The position numbers were made by a program, and so were the translations under genes. The notes under the pieces were generated by a model. That model did not search any database. It was not told where the DNA came from and worked only from the letters and a program-made list of their open reading frames with translations. From assembly GCA_028564705.1 (NCBI GenBank), contig JAPXFQ010001297.1:620001-684000 (forward strand): a DNA stretch of 64,000 nucleotides, written 5' to 3'. This DNA comes from Apricaphanius iberus (Eukaryota > Chordata > Actinopteri > Cyprinodontiformes > Aphaniidae). This document shows positions 1-8,297 of this stretch, in pieces (position 1 is the first letter of the stretch; each line of letters opens with the position of its first letter).

Positions 1-644
1 AATGTGCACTTAAAACAGAGGGGTGGGACATGGGAATACTGCCAGGTACCCCCATCTCCCTCCCCGGGCCCTCAGTGTCTAGATGCATTTAAAAAGTGGG
101 TACCGGCACCACAGGCGAGGCCCCTTATAAGGGGCCACAGGCCGGAGGCCAGGGAGGCACGCCGCCCCAGAGCCCCAGGCCCAGCCCAGACCCCCCCCCC
201 AAGGCAGCACAGCACCAGGCCAGTAACCAGTGTCCGCCAGCACGACCCCCCTAAGGCGCCGCATGCAGCCACTAGGAGTCACCACACAAAGCCCCCAAAG
301 TCCCACCCCAGGCGAGATTCACGGCACCTACCGCCCCAAACGCAAGCGGACCCAACCCCGAGGACCCCTAGCAGTCACCACCAACCCTTAAACTCCACAT
401 CGGCAACCGTGTCCCACAGAACAAAATCAAGGGCACGACCCCACTAGGTGATGGAGCGGATCAAGGGAGACCAGAAAGATTGATCAGATGTGGAGGCAAA
501 AGCCGTTTCTAGACCAATGTAATCCAGAAGGAGATCTCTATACTGATTAATATTCAGAGAAATTGTATTTTTCCAGTTCAAGAGGATATTTTTCTTAGCG
601 ATGCATAAGGCAATGTGAACTAATTGCATAGACTTTCTAGCCAT
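1..644 (-). mobile_element. L1-like LINE, 3' end (ORF2 C-terminus plus GC-rich 3' UTR)
   Basis: A minus-strand reading frame at 444-644 gives a C-terminal segment resembling the end of fish L1 ORF2 (a K-K-x-I-L-L-N-W-K core, then a conserved region around L-L-D-Y-I). Downstream on the same strand, 1-443 is a C/G-rich stretch very unlike the AT-rich flanks and is read as the 3' UTR. It contains a perfect 18-bp palindrome at 119-136. Long frames on the plus strand here are compositional shadows. The element is cut by the window edge, so the poly(A) end is not visible. Assignment to the L1 clade is from resemblance only. Confidence 0.45.
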
Positions 645-1029
645 GGTAACTTCATCTAAATTTCTTCAGACTTATAAAGGTTTGTTACCCTGTGTCAAAT
701 GAATAGAAGCTAACGCTCTGTTTCAAGCCACCTGGAGGGGAAATACATTTGTTGTAGAATCAAACTTTTAAAAAGTTTGAAAAAAACTTTCCCATGAAGG
801 ACACTAAACCAACCTCTCTATGCAATGAGAGAAATTGTGTGGGTCTATTTTGTTCTCATCTCACTTGTTAACTTAGAAAAATTATTTATTTTCAAGATAA
901 AAGGTGAAACTAATATTTATTTGACCCATTACATTTAAGAGAGATATTTTAAGCCTTGGTTATAATTCTGAAGATTACTTCTTCCTGTCTTTCATAATGC
1001 AAAAAGTACCCTTACATCAGTTCTTGTTG
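645..1029. other. No gene; AT-rich spacer
   Basis: No coding or repeat family is recognised. The only structure is a perfect 21-bp palindrome around 760-780 (TCAAACTTTT, a central A, AAAAGTTTGA). Confidence 0.6.
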
Positions 1030-1350
1030 TCTCTGCTCTTTCTTCTTAAAGTCGGTTGTGACATATGGCCGCTCGTATTGAGCCAGGTTCTGCTGGAGGT
1101 TTCTTCCTGTTAAAGGGGAGTTTTTCCTCTTCACTGTCCCTACTAGTATAGGGGATTACTGTGGTTAGAATCTGCATCCACGGGGAACAACTGACAATCA
1201 ATGACTCTGAGCTAAGATTTTTGAAATAGAAAACTTTTAAACTGATTGGAATGTATGTATGATTTATTTGAAATTACTTTTCTTGTAAAGTGTCTTGAGA
1301 TGACATCTGTTGTGAATCTGTATAAACACACAGAATTGAACGATAATGGG
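1030..1350 (+). repeat. Teleost interspersed retroposon, 3' part
   Basis: The block around 1075-1130 (GCCAGGTTCTGCTGGAGG, then a TTAAAGGGGAGTTTTTCC-like motif) is a very common fish interspersed repeat. The 1210-1340 end recurs at 22,575-22,690 in the same orientation, and the centre recurs inverted at 20,795-20,945. The family is thus supported by three copies in this window. It looks like the 3' end of an L2-like retroposon, but I cannot classify it firmly. Confidence 0.6.
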
Positions 1351-1377
1351 TTACAGCTTATAAAAAACCCAAATCTA

Positions 1378-1450
1378 AAATCTCAGAAATTTAGAATATT
1401 GTGAAAAGGTTCAAAATTTTTGGCTCAAAGTGTGCAACTTTAATCAAGTG
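1378..1450. mobile_element. Tc1-like terminal inverted repeat remnant
   Basis: The sequence at 1381-1440 (TTTAGAATATTGTGAAAAGG and following) resembles the terminal repeat of a common fish Tc1 family. A related terminus in the opposite orientation lies at 19,896-20,108. No transposase is adjacent, so this is a solo end. Confidence 0.45.
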
Positions 1451-1850
1451 ATTAATCCATAAAGCGTAGTTTATACTACACCGTCTCCTTTGATGTGTCA
1501 GTGTTGCAGAGCAATCCCCACCAGGACCTTTCCTGGTGGCTCTACCTATCATCAGTGTCATCTCTGGTCAACTAGAGTTTTATGCAACAGCAAAGTACTT
1601 AAAATTAATCAAATAAATAAAACCTTAAGATGGAAATTTCTACATGAATAAATATTAGAAAAATAAATTATGTGACAATACAATTCTGAAAAAAAACAAA
1701 TTTCATAGAAAAGTCTAAGCTCATTAATATCAAATATTTTTCTTTCTTCTTTAAGAAAGTACTGAGTATATATTGACAAGACAATTCAGCTGTCTGCTGC
1801 TTAAAATTGTCATCAAACCTCGACATGTTGACCGACCTGCTGCAGAAGGT
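1451..1850. other. No gene recognised
   Basis: AT-rich sequence with no supported frame or repeat. It directly abuts the Tc1 derivative on its right. Confidence 0.5.
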
Positions 1851-2330
1851 TAGACACACCTTCTCATTCAATGTGTTTTCTTTATTTTTATGACTACATT
1901 GTAGATTCTCAATTAAGGGCATCAAACCTATGAATGAACACATAATGTATGGAATTGCTGTGTTTACTTAAACAAAAAGGGTGAAATAACTGAATACATG
2001 CGTTTACTGATTACTGCTTTGCATTCTCTTGAGCTTCAAGAGGTAGTCACCCGAAATTACCTTCGAACAATCTTGGAGGAGTTCCCGGAGATGCTTTGTA
2101 CTTGTTGGCCCTTTTGCCTTCACTCTGCGGTGGAGCTCACCCCAAATCATCTCGATTGTGTTCAGGTTCGGTGACTTTGGAGGCCAGGTTATTTCACACT
2201 TTACATAATTCCATATGTGTTTATTCATAGTTTTGATGCCTTCAGTGAGAATCTGCAATGTCAATAGTCATGAAAATAAAGAAAACACACTGAATGAGAA
2301 TGTGTGTCCAAACTTTTGGTTTGTACTGTA
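1851..2330 (-). mobile_element. Internally deleted Tc1 transposon
   Basis: Both ends carry the terminal repeat of one Tc1 family. 1852-1990 and 2190-2330 read as inverted copies of each other (the TTCATTCA..TGTGTTTTCTTTATTTT core on the left, its complement on the right). The right end closes with TGTACTGTA, as expected for a TA target. Between them only the last part of a transposase remains. The left outermost bases (about 1835-1850) have diverged. A full element of this kind is about 1.6 kb, so more than 1 kb has been lost. Confidence 0.75.
2004..2189 (-). pseudogene. Tc1 transposase C-terminal fragment
   Basis: The minus-strand frame retains the Tc1 motif W-P-P-K-S-P-N-L-N-T-I-E-M-I-W, which matches the usual W-P-x-x-S-P-D-L-N-P-I-E region holding the third catalytic acid. 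A V-K-A-K-G-P-T-S helix segment and the L-L-Q-D-C tail follow. The aspartate of S-P-D has become asparagine and the proline of L-N-P has become threonine. The reading enters the terminal repeat abruptly at about 2190, the internal deletion junction. It is non-functional. Confidence 0.8.
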
Positions 2331-2859
2331 CATTTATACTTCTCCTATATAGCTCATAGCAGGATCTAGTCATTTATCTCATTTTGGCAACTTTCATACA
2401 TGATGCCTGGCTCATATCTTTTATTATGAAGATTACGTTTTGTACTTGTCTAAAGTCCATCACAGGAACAAAAATCATGCAATAACTTCTGTATATGCAA
2501 ATTAGTATAAGAGGTAATAGACTACTCAAATGATACAATCCGCATCATAGAGAATTTGTGCAGCGGCAAAGCCATCGTTCTGCTGGAATGGACAGAGGGT
2601 GAATATTTCGGGAGCACACAATATTTTGCCCTCGACTGTGTCTGAGATTTTTACAGGAAAATATTTTTAGAGGTCTCATCTGGGTTCAAATCCTGCTCTT
2701 AGCCTTAGACACCTTGTCTAAAAATGTAGTTAACAAAGTTAACTTAAGTTCAGGAGCAGGGCCACGCTTCAAAGTCTCTTTGTTCGTCCTAATCAGTCCT
2801 AAACTTGTCACACCTGGCATCACCGGCCTCCCTTGTTCTTCTAATCACGCTGCGATACA
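2331..2859. other. No gene; possible upstream region of the 2.86-3.3 kb module
   Basis: No coding frame or known repeat is recognised. The last 100 bases become more GC-balanced and lead into a TATA-like motif at 2860-2868. This may be the upstream (U3-like) part of the module described next. Confidence 0.4.
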
Positions 2860-3305
2860 CATATAAGACACATTCTGTCTCGTTCGTTTTCGCCTCTCCC
2901 TTCCCATCCCTCTAGGTCGCCTTGTCCTGCCGACCCACCTACTCTCAGGGTCCTGCCGACCCGCCTCTTCTCTGGGTCTGACGACCCGCCTCCTTTTCGC
3001 TGGGTCCCGCCGATCCGTCTCCACTTCAGGTCCTGCAGACCCGCCCCTTTGAACCCCTCCCCTTTCTTTTTCACAGCATCCATCTTACGCAGCATCCCTG
3101 TTCTTTGCTCTCGTTAATTCCTGTACCACCTCTTCTAACATTTCTCTCTTCTAGGTTCCGTCTGGGTGGTCCTGAGCAGGCTCGGAAAGACGATTTTCCT
3201 GAAGACTGTGCTCCCACACTGAGTCTTCCAACGAGTCTCCGACAATATCTCTTCCCAGACCTTTCGATCCTCCACGCCTTCAATAAACAGTTAAAATTCA
3301 GAATG
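2860..3305 (+). promoter_or_regulatory. Short promoter-to-poly(A) module (solo LTR or small Pol II unit)
   Basis: A TATA-like box (CATATAAGA) at 2860-2868 is followed by a GC-rich leader with tandem units (2915-3053), a pyrimidine-rich acceptor-like site ending near 3153 (CTCTCTTCTAG), and an AATAAA signal at 3282-3287 with a GT-rich patch just after. TATA box, short transcribed stretch and poly(A) signal within about 430 bases fit an LTR or a small non-coding transcript. No primer-binding site, internal retroelement genes or matching second LTR are seen, and no target duplication was found. Confidence 0.35.
2915..3053 (+). repeat. GC-rich degenerate tandem repeat, about 27 bp x 5
   Basis: Five units start near 2915, 2948, 2974, 3002 and 3029, each built on GGGTCCTGCCGACCCGCC followed by a pyrimidine tail. 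The GGGTC..GACCC arms within each unit are self-complementary, so each could form a small hairpin. Unit lengths vary from about 25 to 33 bases. Confidence 0.7.
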
Positions 3306-3359
3306 TGTAGCATTTTTCTCATTTGTGAATCATTAATTCCATTCGTAGCATGGTCACAT

Positions 3360-3444
3360 ATTTTAAATATATATGTGACATATATTTAAAACCTATATTC
3401 ACAGATTTTAAATACATATGTGACATATATTTAAAACCTATATT
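3360..3444 (+). repeat. Two-copy 45-bp AT-rich tandem repeat
   Basis: ATTTTAAATAtATATGTGAC and the following TATATTTAAAACCTATATT occur twice, starting near 3360 and 3405, almost identical. Each copy is itself nearly palindromic around ATATGTGACATAT. Confidence 0.75.
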
Positions 3445-4093
3445 AAAACATGCATATTTACAAAGATTCTTTCCATGTTGGAAAATGTTAAACTTGGTTT
3501 GTTATTGAGAAATGTTGCAGACATTAGTGTTAAGGTAAGGATTTTTTACAGAATACACATAAATTCAGTAACACCAATGAGTTCAGGAGGAATGGGTCCA
3601 AGATTCCAGCAAACTATAGCGAGAAACTTTGGTATTTGACCCAAGTCAGACATATTAATATGCATTGAAGAAAACAAAAGTCCCTGATTCATGTATTTTA
3701 ATTTTAAATTTGCAATTACAGTAAGTGAGATTTTTTGTTCTTCAGAGTAAACAGCTTGTTAATGAATAAATCTGAGTTTCTTTTTGATCAACAAATAATT
3801 TTTGAAGTGGAACCTCATTAGTAAACACCTGGACACAAGCAATAAAAAAAATCAACATCAATTTAATAGCAAATAAAATTGGGACTAGAAAGAAGCAGGG
3901 AATATATTCCTACGGTTTCAATAGTGAAACATAGGTTGGTGTTCTGTTTGAACTGAGCTAAAAAAGATTTCATAATTAAAAACATATAATAAATTATAAT
4001 AAAACATATTCTTCTCTGTTCTGCATCCAAAATGAAAAAGCTATATGCCAACCTTCTGCTATAGTTCTAAAAATAATCTGGTTTCTAGAAATT
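3445..4093. other. No gene; 3' flank of the olfactory receptor
   Basis: AT-rich sequence without recognisable coding or repeat content. The receptor's 3' UTR probably lies in its right part, since the receptor is read leftward, but no single poly(A) site can be chosen. Confidence 0.45.
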
Positions 4094-5062
4094 TTACTTC
4101 ACCATAATTTTAGATTTATTCCGGCTTTTTAGTATTCTTTTAATTGATAATCTTATTTCTTGTGTATACAAAACATAAATGATTGGGTTCAACATTGGAG
4201 GAAGAACAGAGGTCAGAGACAGGTTAATAATCCTTGCATTTGGATGTATGCTAGAACCCATTGTAAACGTGATTAATATTGGAAAAAAATAGATCGCTAC
4301 TAATGAGAGATGAGCTGTGCAGGTTTTGAGTGCCTTCACTCTTTCCTGAGCCACAGCCACCTGAGCTAAAGCATAGGCAATACATAAGTAACTGGAAACT
4401 ATTATTGTGAGAGGAAGCCAAAGAAATAGAAATGGAAGCAAATATGAAATGACAAAACTCGGAAAATTGTCATTGCATCCCAACCTGAACATTTGGCCAT
4501 GATCGCAGAAATAGCTGTTAATAACCAGTGACTTACAGTAGGAAAGTCTTGTTAGAAGTCCAACTGCAGTGAGAGCAGCTACAATAGCAAACAGCCAGAA
4601 AGATGCAATCAAAAACAACATAATTTTATGAGTAACCTTCAAGTGATAGTGCAGAGGATACATAATTGCCATGAGTCGATCATAGCAGAGAGCAACCAGG
4701 TTAAGAGACTGCATTGAGAGGCAAGTGTAACAGAAAAACAGGAATGTCAAGCAGTCATTGTAGGAGACATAACTGTGATTAAATAAAAAGATGTCAAGCA
4801 CCTTTGGTACCAGTGCAGAGCTACCCAAGAGGTCTACAAATGCAAGGTTAAACACAGCAACATACTTGGGAGTTCTTAGAATATGATCCATGCATATTAC
4901 AGTCATTACAGCCATGTTTCCCAGGACTGAAATGATGTAGACAAAAAAGAGAAAGACATAGTAATATTTCATATCAGGCAAGCCAATAAATCCACTTATA
5001 ATGAAATAGGCAGGTCGGATAAAGGTGATGTTTTTTACAAAAGAAGGGTTAAAAAACTCCAT
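4094..5062 (-). CDS. Olfactory receptor (fish, class A GPCR), intact
   Basis: A single-exon seven-transmembrane odorant receptor for the plasma membrane of olfactory neurons, where it would signal through Golf. The frame opens at 5125 (343 codons), but the second methionine at 5062 is preferred (322 residues): it places the TM1 G-N motif at residues 48-49 and a glycosylation site (N-I-T) close to the N-terminus, as usual in this family. Visible motifs, numbered from the upstream start: G-N 69-70, T-P-K-Y-V-A into TM2 about 85-90, conserved Cys125, C-Y-D-R-L-M-A-I at the end of TM3 (147-154, in place of M-A-Y-D-R-Y-V-A-I-C), extracellular loop 2 cysteines 197, 207 and 217, K-A-L-K-T-C-T-A-H-L at TM6 (264-273) and P-M-L-N-P-I-I-Y in TM7 (310-317). 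No stop or frameshift is present. No second receptor or receptor relic is seen within the window. The ligand is unknown. Confidence 0.9.
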   Translation of the reverse strand: MEFFNPSFVKNITFIRPAYFIISGFIGLPDMKYYYVFLFFVYIISVLGNMAVMTVICMDHILRTPKYVAVFNLAFVDLLGSSALVPKVLDIFLFNHSYVSYNDCLTFLFFCYTCLSMQSLNLVALCYDRLMAIMYPLHYHLKVTHKIMLFLIASFWLFAIVAALTAVGLLTRLSYCKSLVINSYFCDHGQMFRLGCNDNFPSFVISYLLPFLFLWLPLTIIVSSYLCIAYALAQVAVAQERVKALKTCTAHLSLVAIYFFPILITFTMGSSIHPNARIINLSLTSVLPPMLNPIIYVLYTQEIRLSIKRILKSRNKSKIMVK

Positions 5063-5125
5063 TATTAGACTATCATTGTGGATGTTGTTGCCACCAAGTC
5101 CTACCATAACTGTGAGCTGTTGCAC

Positions 5126-5969
5126 ACACAGTGGTTCTGCTCACCAGTCAGGAAACTCTGACAATCCTTGGCTGCTCTTCATAACTGTTTTATGTTTGTC
5201 TTTGGTCTCCTGAGTGTCTTTTTTCCAAACAATGTTTATAAAACTTTCAGCAGCATAGCCTTCCAATAGAACAACTTTAAAAGTCCAAATCAGAATTCTT
5301 GACAGAGTTTTAATTTAACTCGATCCACTTGATTACTTTTTATTCCAAGAACAAACAAAAGAGTGAAAAACCAAAAAAAATTATACACAAGTGAAGTAAA
5401 AGTTACAAATCCACAGGGAGTCAACCAACTGTGAAACACTGCACTTAGTGATTCTAAAGATGCACCCTTTAAGGATAAAATAGATTGTTTGTTTTCTTTC
5501 TATGTATCTCTAGGTAACAGATTCTTTAACACGAAAAATCTGTCATGTTGTCAATGTATAACGTTTCAGTCAGTCACAGGAAAACTAATCCAAAATGCAC
5601 ACAAAAATGAAAAAATATTCTCATTCAATAAAAACTTAAAACTGAGACTGCATTTTATTAGTAATAGATGTTTTACAATTTTATTGTGAGTAATTTTTGT
5701 TGTTGTTGTTGTTGTTGGACACTAGGTCTTAGATCGCTGGCCAGTTGCAGATATTACATCTTCTGACCAATAGTCTGCCCTGCGAATGGTATTCACAGTG
5801 ACTTAACATTAGCCTGAAATAAGCTTTTATTCCACTCTTTGTGTTTATGAGACTGTTAATATACAGAATACAGAATATAGAATACTAATAAATACTCATC
5901 AGTAAACACCCAACATCCTCTAGGCCAGAGCTAGCCAAAAGTCTATTGCTGGGCTTTTGTGTTTTGCAT
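5126..5969. other. Upstream flank of the olfactory receptor; (TTG)n microsatellite
   Basis: No coding sequence is recognised. This is the presumed promoter side of the receptor, but no convincing TATA box or upstream exon could be chosen. A short (TTG) run occupies about 5697-5717. Confidence 0.45.
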
Positions 5970-6235
5970 TGTGGCTCAGGAGGTAGTAGTTTTTCCTGTA
6001 ACCAGTGCGTTGCTGGTTTGAACTAACATTCTGCCCATCCGCTGTCATTGTGTCATTGAGGAAGTAACATTACCTGCCTTGCCTGCTAGTGGTGGTCAGA
6101 GAGCTGGTGATGGTGACAGTTGTATGGCAGCCTTGTTTCTGTCAATGTGCCACAAGGGAGCTGTAACTACAATGTAGGGGACCAGCATCAGTGAATGAGA
6201 GAATGTGGTGTAAAACACTTTGGGCCATTTGGATT
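5970..6235 (+). mobile_element. V-SINE with tRNA-like head
   Basis: A tRNA-type box A (TGGCTCAGGAGG, about 5972-5983) and a decayed box B (GCTGGTTTGAAC, about 6012-6023) start the element. The fish V-SINE body follows (CTGCTAGTGGTGGTCAGA, then TGTATGGCAGCCTTG) and a tail containing GTAAAACACTTTGGG. The tail is cut short just before the L2 element begins. It is not a functional tRNA because no cloverleaf can be completed. Confidence 0.75.
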
Positions 6236-6321
6236 TTAATCGTTTTCGTTTTTAACTTTTAGCGACTTATCTTTTATCGTACTTGTTTTTAATCAGAGCA
6301 CGGACCACTGTTACTTTTATC

Positions 6322-8069
6322 ATGCCTCCACTCACCTGCAGGTCCGGGTGTGATGGTTGTGTCAAGCTAACCAAGAAAATCAAGGAACTGGAGCAGTGGA
6401 TCTCCAATTTACATCTGATCCAGGACCACGAGCGCGAAACGGACATCATGTCCGGCCAAACTTTCACTGCTGCCACCAGCGCCCAGCTGGCCGACACAAT
6501 CCCCTGCCAGCCAGGTGAAGCTGCGGAGGGGGAATCCATCGCTGGGTCTCCAGGCGGACTCGGATAGACGAATGCCCGCAGACGTACAACATCTACGGCA
6601 GAGAAGGAGCGCTGGTTCCAGCAGGGGGCTAAACCAAAAGCCCCCCTCAGCTCCACTCCAATGCCCCAGGGTGCGTGGTCGACGGTCGGGCCTGGTTCTC
6701 CTCCACCCGGCCTTCCACTGTCAAACCGTTTGGGTGCCCTGGAGGACGACTTCCCTCCTCTGACCGTCCCTCAGACCACGCCGAAGACCAGCAGCTTCGC
6801 AGAACCGCCGCCCACCCCCTCCCAGCAGCCAGAGCAGCAGTTGGACTCCGGTAACAACCCACGTCGCGCCAAATCCAGGACTACAGCCGGGACCGGCCGA
6901 GGTGTGCTCCATTACATGGAACGAGCCCTCGGCGCCCACTAAACACCGTTGCAGTCCTGTGGATGGCAAGCTGCCCAACATCCAGCAGGTCCTGGATAAT
7001 GAGAGGTCTTCTGCCCAGCAGCCTGCACACCATCCAACCACCACTCTCATCATAGGGGATTCTATTATCCGGCATGTTAGGATGAGAGGAGCTGTCACCC
7101 TTTGTTAATCTGGAGCTACAGTAAAGGACATTTCTGAACAGATTCTGGACTCCATCCAACGTGACCCATCTGTGAGTAAGGTTATAATTCATGCTGGCAC
7201 CAATGGCATTCGTAAACAGCAGTCTGAGCTCTTAAAACAGGATTTTATTCATCTTTTTAATCTTTTAAAAGAGAAACCCCTATCTGTTTTATTTCCGTCC
7301 CCACTCCCACTATCAGCAGAGGAATAAATAGTTTTAGCAGGTTACTCTCTCTAAACACTTGGCTTTCCTCTGCTACCGTGATGCACAATATTGGTTTTAT
7401 AGATAATTTTAAAATTTTCTGGGGCAGGAGTCAATTGTTTGGGGCAGATGGACTACATCTTAACAGACAAGATACACGCATGCTGGCATTAAGCCTAGCA
7501 AGGGTGTAACGGATGTGGGGTGTGTGTGGGACATGTCCCACACACATTTTGTATCGGTGCCCTCTGTCCCCCACACTTTTTACAGCCGTTACAACCAATT
7601 TATCCTTTATCAACATGCAGTAACGTGTTTTTCCGAGCAGTCTCAAATGCACCATGAGCGTACTCACGCTAAACCAGACATTCGGTGGATCATCAACGGG
7701 AGACGTGCTGCAGAGATAGCTGTTCTGCGCAGTGTGTCAGAACCATGTTCAGCAAACCAGCCAGAGCCAGCAAAAGGCAAAGAACTTTACACAGTTTTTT
7801 CCAAACAAACCATGTAAGTTGAGTAATGCTGTTGCCTGCAGATAATGTTCTAATGATGGCTATTCATAAGGCTACATGCTACAGTTAAGCTAGTTAATAA
7901 GAGAAAGGGAATACTAATGTTCTCATTATTTAGTTTAAAAAAATGTGTCCCCCCCCCACTTCTGAGATGATGATTTCGCCCCTGAAGCCTAGCATACCCT
8001 CAATCACCCCTGTCCCCCGCACCGGCTTCAGCTGTTACTGACCTCTCTGCCCCATCCATCACATCCTGA
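6322..8069 (+). pseudogene. L2 ORF1 with SGNH-esterase domain, interrupted
   Basis: The start codon at 6322 opens a frame with clustered cysteines (C-R-S-G-C-D-G-C) and a K/E-rich coiled-coil stretch. A frameshift near 6560-6660 leads into a proline-rich linker (L-E-D-D-F-P-P-L). The esterase region then shows block I G-D-S-I (about 7050), block III G-T-N (about 7200) and block V D-G-L-H-L-N (about 7450). Past the insertion at 7499-7984 the same frame resumes and stops at 8067-8069. ORF1 proteins of this group bind nucleic acid, and the esterase region is thought to act on lipids or assist ribonucleoprotein assembly. In-frame stops make it inactive. Confidence 0.75.
7499..7984. mobile_element. 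hAT-like non-autonomous element inside L2 ORF1
   Basis: The L2 sequence is interrupted between two copies of AAGCCTAG (7491-7498 and 7985-7992). This is an 8-bp target duplication, and the identity runs to 10 bp with the following CA. The ends are CAAGGGTGTAAC on the left and the complement of CAGGGGCGAAAT on the right, the CAGGGG-type ends of hAT elements. Removing 486 bases restores the L2 reading frame exactly. The interior has an open frame without recognised transposase motifs. Confidence 0.75.
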
Positions 8070-8297
8070 TGGGCAGCTGGTCCCTGTCCCTCTAAACTCA
8101 ATCCTGACTTTAAGAGTAACTCACATATCGTACTTGGACCTTGTCCTAACTCATTCATACCTGTTATCGTCAGCAGAGAGCGAATAAAATAATCATAAAC
8201 TGAAAAAATGCAACCCAAATAATCTTAAACAGCTACAAAAAATCCCACCTTCAGTCAGTCATACAGTCACTCCATCTCCAACCACTATTAATTATAG

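Noticed and set aside
4..447. A 147-codon plus-strand frame rich in proline and histidine
   Set aside because: It lies opposite the GC-rich 3' region of the L1-like fragment and is a composition effect.
2915..3053. CRISPR-like array
   Set aside because: Units are degenerate and contiguous with no unique spacers, and the genome is vertebrate. It is a tandem repeat.
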